Source of the DNA: Prevotella sp.
GTDB lineage: Bacteria; Bacteroidota; Bacteroidia; Bacteroidales; Bacteroidaceae
Direction: 5' to 3'
Assembly (NCBI GenBank): GCA_016291915.1
Contig: JAEEZP010000027.1
Coordinates: 1-39,478 of the forward strand
Length of the DNA stretch: 39,478 nucleotides
Within the stretch, counting starts at the first letter, position 1. Every line of letters begins with the position of its first letter. The position numbers and the translations under genes are program-made. Positions 1 to 8,275 of this stretch are shown here, piece by piece. The notes under the pieces are model-generated. The model saw nothing but the letters and a program-made list of their open reading frames with translations. It had not been told where the DNA came from and did not search any database.

Positions 1-1
1 A

Positions 2-316
2 ATCAGCAAGAACAATACACAGTTTACCTTTAATGCTGACAAGACTTTCTCAGCAAAAATCGGTGGTAAGAATATCAATGGAACTTATGAGTACAATGCT
101 TCCACGGGTTCTGTCGCATTGAAGACACTGCTGCTCAATGCCAACGGTTATCTTACCCGCACTGCTAATGGTATGAGCCTTACCTTCGAGTCGAAGAAAC
201 TGTTGTCTGCCCTTCAGATTATCGGTGGCATGAGCGGTAACCAGACATTAAGTACGGTTAGTGAACTCAGCAAGAACTACGACGGTATTCGTTTAGGTTT
301 CGACCTTTCTAAATAA
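2..316 (+). CDS. DUF4923-family protein, C-terminal part (5' end outside window)
   Basis: The frame is open from the left edge to a TAA at 314-316, so only the last ~104 residues are visible. The readable product is a beta-rich stretch with alternating polar and hydrophobic residues, Gly-Thr-Tyr-Glu-Tyr near its start and a Leu-Leu-Leu-Asn-Ala-Asn-Gly strand, ending Gly-Phe-Asp-Leu-Ser-Lys. This resembles the end of DUF4923 proteins, exported lipocalin-like proteins of Bacteroidales with no known role. The signal peptide would lie upstream of the window. The last 8 nt overlap the convergent small membrane-protein gene. Family assignment is from recalled similarity, so moderate confidence. Confidence 0.6.
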   Translation: MSKNNTQFTFNADKTFSAKIGGKNINGTYEYNASTGSVALKTLLLNANGYLTRTANGMSLTFESKKLLSALQIIGGMSGNQTLSTVSELSKNYDGIRLGFDLSK

Positions 317-467
317 TACCTTTGTACACCATATAAAGATAGGCGAGTATTGCCACGATCACAAGCGTTGCTATGCTTTTGACGAGGCAACTCGCCACTT
401 TTTTTATCACCACTACAGCAATGATGATCAACACCAACGCGATAATATAACTACTGTAATTTTCCAT
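309..467 (-). CDS. Small hydrophobic membrane protein, 52 aa
   Basis: A short frame reads from ATG at 467 to TAG at 309. The product is 52 residues and almost wholly hydrophobic: a first membrane segment at about residues 7-21, a Lys-Lys turn at 22-23, and a second segment at about 31-48, with Met-Glu-Asn-Tyr at the N-terminus. This predicts a two-span or re-entrant inner-membrane miniprotein. It starts 19 nt after the stop of the pseudouridine synthase gene on the same strand, so the two are probably cotranscribed. It overlaps the convergent DUF4923 gene by 8 nt. No function is recognised. The reading frame and hydrophobic pattern support a real gene, but there is no homology evidence. Confidence 0.55.
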   Translation of the reverse strand: MENYSSYIIALVLIIIAVVVIKKVASCLVKSIATLVIVAILAYLYMVYKGII

Positions 468-486
468 ATCTATGATTTATTTATTC

Positions 487-1380
487 TTAAAACAAACTTT
501 TAAACGGAGCGGGAATCGGTGTTTCAAACTCCAGACGCTCTCCGGTAATTGGATGGGTGAAACACAAGAGGAAAGCATGTAAGCATAATCTCTCCAGAGG
601 ATCATCATCATTACCATATTTGATATCTCCACATACAGGGTGCCCTAAGTCGGCTGCATGCACACGAATCTGATTCTTCCTACCGGTTTCCAACTTAAAC
701 TCCACTAGTGAATGGTCGCTCGAGCGGTCAAGGGTAAAATAATGAGTAACAGCATATTTACCTCCATTATCTACAGGTGATGAAAAGATTGTGTACGCCT
801 TATTTTCTTTCAACCAACTACACACCATACCCTGGTCATTTTCCATCACACCACTCAGCACAGCGATATATCGACGGTCATATACCAGTTCATGCCAGTT
901 GTGAGCAAAAATCTGTTCGGTGTTCATATCCTTGGCATAGACGAGTAAGCCACTCGTATCCCTATCGAGCCGATGAACAACATGAGCTGTACACCGTTGT
1001 TTAGTCTTCTCGAAATACTCATCAAGAATGGATTTGACATTGAGGGAACGATGACCTGCTTTCATCGAGAGCACTCCAATATTTTTCTCCACCACAATAA
1101 GATACTGATCTTCATAGACGATCCGGATGTAACGACTATGGAACGGTTCTGTCCGCTGTTTATTCTTACTGACAGTCACCACCATATCTTTCTCCAACGG
1201 GTAATCATATTGGGTAACGGTCTTGCCATTTACCTGTATGCCCCTACCCTTCAGCGTCGCCTTGATCTTCGTGCTACTGCTACCAGTAACATGCTCCAGC
1301 AAGAATTCCAAGAGAGGTTGTGGCTCCTCAACTTTAAAATGACTGTAATCCGTATCTTGATTCGATGGGTTATAATTCAT
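487..1380 (-). CDS. RluA/RluD-family RNA pseudouridine synthase
   Basis: This 297-aa protein converts uridine to pseudouridine in rRNA or tRNA. An N-terminal S4-like RNA-binding region spans about residues 20-72 (Gly-Arg-Gly-Ile-Gln-Val-Asn-Gly, then Val-Thr-Val-Ser). The synthase domain follows, with the family signature His-Arg-Leu-Asp-Arg-Asp-Thr-Ser-Gly at 136-144; Asp139 is the expected catalytic aspartate. The later motif Arg-Lys-Asn-Gln-Ile-Arg-Val-His is also typical. Length fits the RluA/C/D group, but which nucleotide is modified cannot be told from sequence alone. It starts at ATG 1380 and is divergent from radA across 144 nt. The downstream small membrane-protein gene is probably in the same transcript. 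Confidence 0.9.
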   Translation of the reverse strand: MNYNPSNQDTDYSHFKVEEPQPLLEFLLEHVTGSSSTKIKATLKGRGIQVNGKTVTQYDYPLEKDMVVTVSKNKQRTEPFHSRYIRIVYEDQYLIVVEKNIGVLSMKAGHRSLNVKSILDEYFEKTKQRCTAHVVHRLDRDTSGLLVYAKDMNTEQIFAHNWHELVYDRRYIAVLSGVMENDQGMVCSWLKENKAYTIFSSPVDNGGKYAVTHYFTLDRSSDHSLVEFKLETGRKNQIRVHAADLGHPVCGDIKYGNDDDPLERLCLHAFLLCFTHPITGERLEFETPIPAPFKSLF

Positions 1381-1403
1381 AATGTGCTTCTGTAATTACC
1401 TTG

Positions 1404-1411
1404 CAAAGATA
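1404..1411 (-). promoter_or_regulatory. Probable -7 element of the pseudouridine synthase promoter
   Basis: On the minus strand this reads TATCTTTG, a match to the Bacteroidetes -7 consensus TAnnTTTG, 24 nt before the start codon. No clear TTTG is seen at the -33 distance, so it is a half-match. Confidence 0.5.
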
Positions 1412-1473
1412 ATGAAAAATTGATAATAAAATGAATTTTCTCTTAGAAAGGTTATAAGTAAAGGAAAAATGGT

Positions 1474-1504
1474 TTTGAAAAACAAAAAATAATCATTACT
1501 TTTG
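1474..1504 (+). promoter_or_regulatory. radA promoter (Bacteroidetes -33/-7 type)
   Basis: TTTG at 1474-1477 is followed after 19 nt by TACTTTTG at 1497-1504. This matches the sigma-ABfr consensus TTTG-N19-21-TAnnTTTG exactly and lies 20 nt before the radA ATG, implying a very short 5' UTR. Confidence 0.8.
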
Positions 1505-1524
1505 TTGCATAAATCATTCAGTAA

Positions 1525-2925
1525 ATGGCAAAAGATAAGATTGCTTATGTATGTTCCAACTGCGGACAGGAGTCGGCGAAGTGGATAGGCAAATGTCCCT
1601 CATGCGGACAGTGGAATACCTTTAAAGAGATACGTATCGCTAACGATAGTGGACAGGCTGCTGCACGCAATGCTGCTAGTGTGGTGCGTGCAGGGAAGTC
1701 CAACGACAAAAACAGGCCAATGAGACTGCGGGATATCTCTTCCAAAGACGAGCCGCGTATTGACATGTGTGATGCGGAACTCAACCGTGTTTTGGGTGGA
1801 GGACTCGTACCCGGAAGTATTGTTCTGCTAGGTGGAGAACCCGGTATCGGTAAGAGTACGCTGACTCTTCAGACCATCCTGAATATCCCTGATAAGAAGA
1901 TTCTGTATGTCAGTGGTGAGGAGAGTGCCCACCAGTTGAAGATGCGTGCTGAACGCTTGAAGCAGAAAGACGAAAACTTATCAGAACAAGTACTGATTCT
2001 GACAGAAACATCTTTGGAGAATATCTTCACACATATCAAAGAAGAACAGCCTGATATTGTGATTATCGACTCGATACAGACGATTTCCACAGAAGATGTT
2101 GACAGTTCCCCCGGTAGTGTGACACAAGTAAGAGAATGTGCCTCCGCCCTACTCCGTTTCGCCAAATCAAGTGGCACCCCGGTCATTCTTATCGGTCATA
2201 TCAACAAAGAAGGTACCCTTGCAGGTCCAAAAATCCTGGAGCATATCGTGGATACCGTGATACAGTTTGAGGGTGATCAGCATTATATGTACCGTATCCT
2301 GCGATCGATGAAAAATCGTTTCGGGAGTACCTCAGAGTTGGGTATTTACGAGATGCTGCAGAACGGATTGCGGCAGGTAAGCAATCCTTCAGAACTGTTA
2401 CTTTCCGAAGATCATGAAGGGTTATCCGGCATTGCCATCTCCTCAGCGATCGAAGGCGTGCGTCCTTTCTTAGTAGAGACACAAGCCTTGGTATCCACTG
2501 CTGCCTATGGAACTCCTCAAAGAGTCGCTACGGGATTTGACCAACGGCGATTAAACATGTTATTAGCGGTATTGGAGAAACGTGTCGGTTTCAAGTTAAT
2601 ACAGAAAGATGTCTTCATCAATATTGCCGGTGGCCTGAGGGTTACCGACATGGCCATGGACCTGAGCATCATCGCAGCTGTCTTGTCGAGTAATGTAGAC
2701 ACCTCCATCGAACAAGGATGGTGCATGTGTGGAGAGGTGGGATTAAGCGGTGAGGTACGACCTGTCAACCGTATCGAGCAGCGTATTGCAGAGGCTGAGA
2801 AACTGGGATTCTCACATATCATCATCCCGAAATACAATCTGCAGGGTATCAATCATAGGAAGTTTAACATTGAGATGATACCGGTGAGAAAAGTAGAGGA
2901 AGCACTGCGCGCACTCTTTGGTTAG
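1525..2925 (+). CDS. radA: DNA repair protein RadA (Sms)
   Basis: RadA is a DnaB-like, RecA-related hexameric ATPase that drives branch migration at recombination intermediates and helps repair stalled forks. The 466-aa product has the full architecture: a four-cysteine zinc finger (Cys10, Cys13, Cys24, Cys27), a Walker A motif Gly-Gly-Glu-Pro-Gly-Ile-Gly-Lys-Ser-Thr at 103-112, a Walker B region (Ile-Val-Ile-Ile-Asp-Ser), the RadA-specific Lys-Asn-Arg-Phe-Gly motif at about 265, and a C-terminal Lon-protease-like domain with Gly-Glu-Val-Gly-Leu-Ser-Gly-Glu. The length is normal. A strong promoter lies just upstream. The gene is monocistronic and converges on the TonB receptor gene across a perfect hairpin terminator. 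Confidence 0.97.
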   Translation: MAKDKIAYVCSNCGQESAKWIGKCPSCGQWNTFKEIRIANDSGQAAARNAASVVRAGKSNDKNRPMRLRDISSKDEPRIDMCDAELNRVLGGGLVPGSIVLLGGEPGIGKSTLTLQTILNIPDKKILYVSGEESAHQLKMRAERLKQKDENLSEQVLILTETSLENIFTHIKEEQPDIVIIDSIQTISTEDVDSSPGSVTQVRECASALLRFAKSSGTPVILIGHINKEGTLAGPKILEHIVDTVIQFEGDQHYMYRILRSMKNRFGSTSELGIYEMLQNGLRQVSNPSELLLSEDHEGLSGIAISSAIEGVRPFLVETQALVSTAAYGTPQRVATGFDQRRLNMLLAVLEKRVGFKLIQKDVFINIAGGLRVTDMAMDLSIIAAVLSSNVDTSIEQGWCMCGEVGLSGEVRPVNRIEQRIAEAEKLGFSHIIIPKYNLQGINHRKFNIEMIPVRKVEEALRALFG

Positions 2926-2936
2926 TTTCTTTTAAA

Positions 2937-2984
2937 TTCTTTTAGGGCCTTAAGGACTTTAACGACCTTAAGGCCCTAAAAGAA
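2937..2984. terminator. Bidirectional hairpin between radA and the TonB receptor gene
   Basis: A perfect 19-bp inverted repeat (arms 2937-2955 and 2966-2984) encloses a 10-nt loop. The arms start TTCTTTT and end AAAAGAA, giving a T-rich tail on both strands. The gap separates two convergent genes, so one hairpin would terminate both. Each arm contains the palindrome CCTTAAGG, so alternative foldings are possible. Confidence 0.8.
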
Positions 2985-2987
2985 TCA

Positions 2988-5048
2988 CTAAAACTTATAT
3001 CTTACTCCTGCGATAAACCAGAATCCTGGTTGACGCACATTACCATAATCAACATACTCTTTGTTGAAGATATTATTCGCTTCAACATACCATTCTGTGG
3101 TGGACACTTTCCACGACAATCGTGCATCAAATAAAGAATACGGTTGATAATCAGCCACAACGCCATCTACAGTCGTATAACTGCCGGTACGCTCCTGGAA
3201 ACGATAGTTAATATTCAGATCTATTCCTTTCAACAGCTGTAGCTGCAGGGTAGAAACCAGTTTATGACGCAGATACTCTAAAGAATACTGCGACTGTATG
3301 TTCGCTGGTGTATCTTTCTTCTGGTTGATGAAATTGTAAGATACCTCCCATCGCTGCAGGAATGACTGTTGCGGAAACCATTGGTGGAGATCAACTCCGA
3401 CATTCGTTTCCACACCTATAGCATCCACCTTCGTATGGTTAACACTCTGCCACACTGGTTCTTCAGCTGTTGTATCCAAGATCCAGTCGATCAGATTCTT
3501 ACTGTGATGATAATAAACACTCAACCGACCGTTGACGATAGGTGAAATATATTTGGTTCCTGCCTCCAACGCATGCAACTCTTCCGGTTGAAGATGCTTA
3601 TCTGCCTGATGACCACCCACACTGTAATACAGTTCTGTGAACGATGGCATACGCAGGGAAGTGTTATAAGAGGCGAAGAACTTCCAGTGATCCCCCACCC
3701 TATAGCTTATGTCAATACCCGGATACACACGCATCGGCATCTCATTCCACGTATTCTTCACACAGGTAAGTCCAGCTGAGAGGGTGAAATGATTAAGCAG
3801 GATATTATGCTCCAGGAAAAAACTGATATTCGACCGGTTCAGACCATGATCATAGGAACGGTCAGTACCATGGATAGTAAGGGGTTTGGATAAAGGTTCA
3901 CCGAGATTGCCACTGACGAGGTCCTCGTTCCTGAACTCTGCACCGAAAGCAGTACGCCCCAGCAGCCAGTCGAAATAACTGTTTAGATTAACACCAAAAA
4001 CATTTGTCCGGTGGTAGTTGAATGGATATTTGTCAGCTCCCTCTCGGAAGAGCTCAAAGCGGTCGGTACTATGATTCCAATACACAGAGGGTTGGAAATG
4101 AAACCGTGATGCCTTAACCTCAGCTTGCAAGGCTGTGTAACTCTTCAACGTGTGCTCATACTGATCATCATACTTCGCACTGTAGAAAGTATTACTGCCG
4201 AAGCCTTTGGAAGATAAACCAGCATACCATCGAATCATAAATAAGGAATCCACATATTGCCCCTGATAGAAAGCTTTTCCACCTTGATAGTCAGCATTGA
4301 GATTGCCTGCCTTTGAGCGGCTGAAGCCATCACTTCTCGTATAAGAGGCACTCAACTGCTGATGAACATTCTTAGCAGAGAGATTGGCATAACCGCCACC
4401 CGACAGATAGCCGTAGCTACCACCATCGAGGTGGACCTGTCCACCACAACGCTTATCGATACGTGTCACAATATTGATAGCACCTACCAATGAAGAGGTA
4501 CCATAGACACGTCCTGCCGGACCTTCCAGCACTTCGATACGTTCAATCTCACTCATGTCAACGGGGAAATCAAAGGCGTTGTGCCCAGTCTGCGGGTCAC
4601 AGATATTGATACCGTTAAGTAAGATAGTTATTTGTTCGTTGGTTCCGCCACGGATGCTGATATCCGTCTGTGCCCCAATGGCACCCCGTTGTCGCACATC
4701 CACGCCGGCGGCATACTTCAATAAATCGTTAATACTCTGTACCGGCGCTTGCGCTATCTGCTCACGATCCAGTACAACGACCATTCTCGCCGCCTGACCT
4801 AACATCAGCGGCGCACGGGAGCCGGTAATCTCCACATCATCAAGCCGTATCTCTTTTACCGGTTCCGAAGGATTGATGTCTGAAATACTGTCGATATTTT
4901 CACCGGCAGCCATGGAATGACTGAGGGTGGCAACACTCAGTGTACAGACAATCACTTCCTTACGCAAACAGGAAAAGAGCGAGTAGCCCTTGTTGGAGAA
5001 TTGTTTGAAACGAACAACTTCCCGTTTGTTAAATAATGATTTGTACAT
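2988..5048 (-). CDS. TonB-dependent outer-membrane receptor, BtuB-like
   Basis: This 686-aa outer-membrane receptor should import a scarce nutrient using TonB energy. It has a long N-terminus: a basic/aromatic stretch (about residues 11-33, Phe-Lys-Gln-Phe-Ser-Asn-Lys-Gly-Tyr) before the hydrophobic signal core, a form seen on some Bacteroidales receptors. A plug domain follows at about 70-200 (Ser-Ile-Arg-Gly-Gly-Thr-Asn-Glu-Gln, then Ile-Glu-Arg-Ile-Glu-Val-Leu-Glu-Gly-Pro), then the beta-barrel ending in Tyr-Lys-Phe. It has no STN or carboxypeptidase-regulatory domain, unlike the SusC protein further along. The plug resembles BtuB/colicin-I-type receptors, so cobalamin or a metal chelate is a guess. 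No cobalamin riboswitch fits the 46-nt gap after uvrD; it is probably expressed by read-through from that gene. Confidence 0.88.
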   Translation of the reverse strand: MYKSLFNKREVVRFKQFSNKGYSLFSCLRKEVIVCTLSVATLSHSMAAGENIDSISDINPSEPVKEIRLDDVEITGSRAPLMLGQAARMVVVLDREQIAQAPVQSINDLLKYAAGVDVRQRGAIGAQTDISIRGGTNEQITILLNGINICDPQTGHNAFDFPVDMSEIERIEVLEGPAGRVYGTSSLVGAINIVTRIDKRCGGQVHLDGGSYGYLSGGGYANLSAKNVHQQLSASYTRSDGFSRSKAGNLNADYQGGKAFYQGQYVDSLFMIRWYAGLSSKGFGSNTFYSAKYDDQYEHTLKSYTALQAEVKASRFHFQPSVYWNHSTDRFELFREGADKYPFNYHRTNVFGVNLNSYFDWLLGRTAFGAEFRNEDLVSGNLGEPLSKPLTIHGTDRSYDHGLNRSNISFFLEHNILLNHFTLSAGLTCVKNTWNEMPMRVYPGIDISYRVGDHWKFFASYNTSLRMPSFTELYYSVGGHQADKHLQPEELHALEAGTKYISPIVNGRLSVYYHHSKNLIDWILDTTAEEPVWQSVNHTKVDAIGVETNVGVDLHQWFPQQSFLQRWEVSYNFINQKKDTPANIQSQYSLEYLRHKLVSTLQLQLLKGIDLNINYRFQERTGSYTTVDGVVADYQPYSLFDARLSWKVSTTEWYVEANNIFNKEYVDYGNVRQPGFWFIAGVRYKF

Positions 5049-5094
5049 AAGTTAATTAATAAATGAATAATAAACAATTGATATATAAATATAT

Positions 5095-7515
5095 CTATTC
5101 TTCGTTTTTCTTCACCACTTTATATCTTGCGAACTTCAACAATAACTGTTTTACGCCTGTATTACGGAACTCCACCGTGGCCTTGGTATTCTCACCGGAA
5201 CCCTCCACACGTAGCACCTTTCCGATTCCAAAGCGTTCATGTTCAATAACATATCCTTCCTGTAAGGGAGCTTTTCCTATGGAGGGAACACTACCGACAG
5301 TTGGATGCACACTCTTGTTAATCACTTCAGAGACACGTCGCAGATTACCACCCGACTGTGTGAAGGTTCGTTTAAACCTTGCAGAGAAGGGATCTGACGG
5401 TTGTTCTTCTTGATGACCGACAATGCGTGGCTTGGGATCGGCACGAAACTGAGTAGCAACAGGGCGGGAATTTTGGAAACCGCGATTCGTCGTACGGAAA
5501 ATATCTACGGGTGTATCCTCCGGTACCGCATCCTCATCATCCACCGTTATCAAATGCTGATCAATATCACGAAGGAACCTGCTGGGTGGATTAAACTCCA
5601 TCTTTCCATAGCGATAACGATTCTGGGCATAGGTCAGGATACAGTGTTTTTCTGCACGGGTAATAGCGACATACAATAATCGGCGTTCTTCTTCCAGTTC
5701 ACGGGCAGAACCCATACTCATCGGACTGGGAAAAAGGTTCTCTTCCATTCCCACAACAAAGACTGTTGGGAATTCCAACCCTTTGGCACTATGGATGGTC
5801 ATCAACGTGACACGCGGCGTATTCTCGTCACCATCACTGTCAAGATCTGTCAACAGCGACACTTCCTGCAGATAGTCAGTGAGCGAAACCTCATTGCCAC
5901 GATCTTCCTCCTTTCGGATATCCACAAAGTCTTGCATGGCAGACAGCAACTCCTCCAGGTTCTCCTGTCGGGAGATAGCCTCTGGCGTAGTATCACTGTA
6001 TAAATCAGCACTGATACCGCTCTGCTTGATAATATCCTTTCCCAATTCATAGGCATCCGTCATAAAGAAACGCTCCATAAAACCGGTTATCAGTTGTTTG
6101 AAGGCATTCAACTTATTCAGCGTAGCATTATTCACAGAAAGGCTGTAAGCTGTTGGATTACACACCACATTCCAAATACTGGTGGTATGTTGTGTTGCGG
6201 CAGCAGCAATCTTCGTCATGGTAGTATCACCGATTCCTCGTGCAGGATAGTTGATGATACGCTTGAGTGCCTCCTCATCATCAGGATTAGCAACCAGCCG
6301 GAAATACGCAATAACGTCTTTTATCTCTTTCCGCTGATAAAAACTCAGTCCGCCATATATACGATAAGGAATATTTGCCTTACGCATCGCCTCCTCAAAA
6401 CTACGACTCTGCGCATTAGTACGATACAGAATGGCGAAATCGGAGTACTCACAATGATCCTGTCGTTTGAACTTATGGATATCTTTGCATACGATAGCCG
6501 ATTCTTCCCGATCACTGTATGCCTTTTTCAGCAGGATCTTCTCTCCTACTTCCTTTTTGCTGTACACATCTTTCGTGATCTGTCGTACATTCTTTTTGAT
6601 CAGACTGTTTGCAGCCCTTACGATATTCTGCGTACTGCGATAGTTCTGCTCCAACTTGAAGAGCTTTGTGTTAGTGAACAACCGTTGGAAATCGAGGATA
6701 TTATCGATGTTGGCCCCTCGGAACCCATAGATACTTTGTGCATCGTCACCCACCACACAGACACGCTGATGTTCATTCAATAACTGTAAGACGATTCGCT
6801 GCTGGACGGCATTGGTATCCTGATACTCATCCACCAAGATATACTGGAAATGGTTAGCATATTTCTGTCGGATATCCTCATGGTCACGTAACAAGATAAA
6901 CGTCATGGTGAGCAGGTCGTCGAAATCCATCGCATTGGCTTGTCGGCAACGGGCACTGTATGTAAGATAGATATCTTTGATGGCAGGCATCTTCGCATCT
7001 ACATCTCTACGTACGAGTGAGGCATCTGTTGCATAATCGTTTGCCAGTATAAGATGGTTCTTTGCCATACTGATACGGGCATGGACAGATGCAGGCTTAT
7101 ACACCTTATCATCTAATTTCATTTCTTTGATGATCGTCTTGATCAGAGAACGTGAGTCAGACTCATCATAGATGGTGAAGTTGTTATTGAATCCTAAATG
7201 GTCAGCTTCTTTCCGGAGCATACGGGAGAAGATGGAATGAAAAGTACCCATATACAGATAACGGGCATTCTCAGCGCCTACCAGTTGTCCGATACGTTCT
7301 TTCATCTCCCTTGCTGCCTTATTGGTAAAGGTAAGTGCCAGTATCTGCCAGGGTTTGACACCTTTTTGCAGCAGGTAGGCAATCTTATAGGTAAGCACAC
7401 GTGTCTTACCCGATCCGGCACCCGCGATGACGAGCGACGGTCCGTCGCAATATTCCACAGCCTGTCGCTGGGCAGTATTCAGATCATCCAACAAACGGTT
7501 CTCTTCTTCCATCAT
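5095..7515 (-). CDS. uvrD: ATP-dependent DNA helicase UvrD/PcrA
   Basis: This is a superfamily 1A 3'-5' DNA helicase used in nucleotide excision repair and in clearing RecA filaments. The 806-aa protein shows a Walker A motif Ala-Gly-Ala-Gly-Ser-Gly-Lys-Thr at 31-38, a Walker B motif Val-Asp-Glu-Tyr-Gln-Asp-Thr at about 222-228, motif III Gly-Asp-Asp-Ala-Gln-Ser-Ile-Tyr-Gly-Phe-Arg-Gly-Ala, and motif VI with Val-Ala-Ile-Thr-Arg-Ala-Glu. The C-terminal ~60 residues form the Tudor-like fold of PcrA (Phe-Gly-Ile-Gly-Lys-Val). The start ATG overlaps the mtgA stop as ATGA, showing translational coupling. The TonB receptor gene follows after 46 nt. Confidence 0.96.
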   Translation of the reverse strand: MMEEENRLLDDLNTAQRQAVEYCDGPSLVIAGAGSGKTRVLTYKIAYLLQKGVKPWQILALTFTNKAAREMKERIGQLVGAENARYLYMGTFHSIFSRMLRKEADHLGFNNNFTIYDESDSRSLIKTIIKEMKLDDKVYKPASVHARISMAKNHLILANDYATDASLVRRDVDAKMPAIKDIYLTYSARCRQANAMDFDDLLTMTFILLRDHEDIRQKYANHFQYILVDEYQDTNAVQQRIVLQLLNEHQRVCVVGDDAQSIYGFRGANIDNILDFQRLFTNTKLFKLEQNYRSTQNIVRAANSLIKKNVRQITKDVYSKKEVGEKILLKKAYSDREESAIVCKDIHKFKRQDHCEYSDFAILYRTNAQSRSFEEAMRKANIPYRIYGGLSFYQRKEIKDVIAYFRLVANPDDEEALKRIINYPARGIGDTTMTKIAAAATQHTTSIWNVVCNPTAYSLSVNNATLNKLNAFKQLITGFMERFFMTDAYELGKDIIKQSGISADLYSDTTPEAISRQENLEELLSAMQDFVDIRKEEDRGNEVSLTDYLQEVSLLTDLDSDGDENTPRVTLMTIHSAKGLEFPTVFVVGMEENLFPSPMSMGSARELEEERRLLYVAITRAEKHCILTYAQNRYRYGKMEFNPPSRFLRDIDQHLITVDDEDAVPEDTPVDIFRTTNRGFQNSRPVATQFRADPKPRIVGHQEEQPSDPFSARFKRTFTQSGGNLRRVSEVINKSVHPTVGSVPSIGKAPLQEGYVIEHERFGIGKVLRVEGSGENTKATVEFRNTGVKQLLLKFARYKVVKKNEE

Positions 7516-8252
7516 TTCTTTTTATAGATACCACTGCTCACTGTTGACGGATCAACATCCTCTCCTTCTCTGGGCAACAGCGGAATAGTCTTCATCTCTT
7601 TCATAATCTTATACTTCCTCTTCACCATGTAGTTAGATGGATATTTTGAGGAGAACTTACGGGGATTAGGCAATGTGGCAGCTATCAGCGCACAGTTGGA
7701 ACGTGACAAGTCGATGGCATGACAATTGAAATGCTCCCGTGCCACAGCCTCGACACCATAGATGCCATCACCCATCTCTATCGAATTAAGGTACACCTCC
7801 ATGATGCGCTGCTTACTCCATATCAGCTCTATTAAAACGGTAAAATAAGCCTCCAGTCCTTTTCTTACCCAGGTACGACCAGGCCACAGGAAGACATTCT
7901 TGGCTGTCTGTTGAGTAATGGTGCTTCCACCCAGTTTCCTGCTACGTTCCACATTATTCATCGCAGCCTGTTCTATAGCTTTGAAATCAAACCCATGATG
8001 CTTCAGGAAACGCTGATCCTCACTGGCCATCACTGCCACAGGCATGCTCGGGGATATTTTGTCGAGAGATACCCAATGGTGTTTCCATCGTATCGACTCA
8101 CCAGCCTGATGCTGCTGATAACTTCTGATAAACATCAGTGGTGTACAGAACACCGGAACAAAGCGGAATAATACAACAGCAAGGATGGTGGAGGCGAAAA
8201 ATGCCACCACCATCCATCGTATGGTCTTTTTGAATATCTTAAAGATTTTCAA
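7512..8252 (-). CDS. mtgA: Monofunctional biosynthetic peptidoglycan transglycosylase
   Basis: This GT51 glycosyltransferase polymerises lipid II into glycan strands at the periplasmic face of the inner membrane. The 246-aa product has one N-terminal transmembrane anchor (about residues 12-33), then the GT51 motifs: Ala-Ser-Glu-Asp-Gln-Arg-Phe with catalytic Glu78, Gly-Gly-Ser-Thr-Ile-Thr-Gln-Gln at 108-115, and the Glu-Val-Tyr-Leu-Asn region at about 153-157. There is no transpeptidase domain, as expected for MtgA. The frame begins with TTG at 8252; an upstream in-frame TGA excludes a longer start, and the first ATG (residue 14) would remove the basic N-terminus, so the TTG start is preferred. 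It lies 23 nt after the OmpA-like gene and overlaps uvrD by 4 nt. Confidence 0.93.
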   Translation of the reverse strand: MKIFKIFKKTIRWMVVAFFASTILAVVLFRFVPVFCTPLMFIRSYQQHQAGESIRWKHHWVSLDKISPSMPVAVMASEDQRFLKHHGFDFKAIEQAAMNNVERSRKLGGSTITQQTAKNVFLWPGRTWVRKGLEAYFTVLIELIWSKQRIMEVYLNSIEMGDGIYGVEAVAREHFNCHAIDLSRSNCALIAATLPNPRKFSSKYPSNYMVKRKYKIMKEMKTIPLLPREGEDVDPSTVSSGIYKKK

Positions 8253-8275
8253 TGACTTGTCTTGTCAAAACAAAA

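Noticed and set aside
973..1395. A 140-codon plus-strand frame
   Set aside because: Antisense to the pseudouridine synthase gene, including its catalytic motif; no family resemblance.
5049..5094. Cobalamin riboswitch ahead of the BtuB-like receptor
   Set aside because: The gap is only 46 nt and has no B12-box-like sequence.
6094..6783. A 229-codon plus-strand frame
   Set aside because: Fully antisense to uvrD motifs; no signal peptide, domain or regulatory signals.
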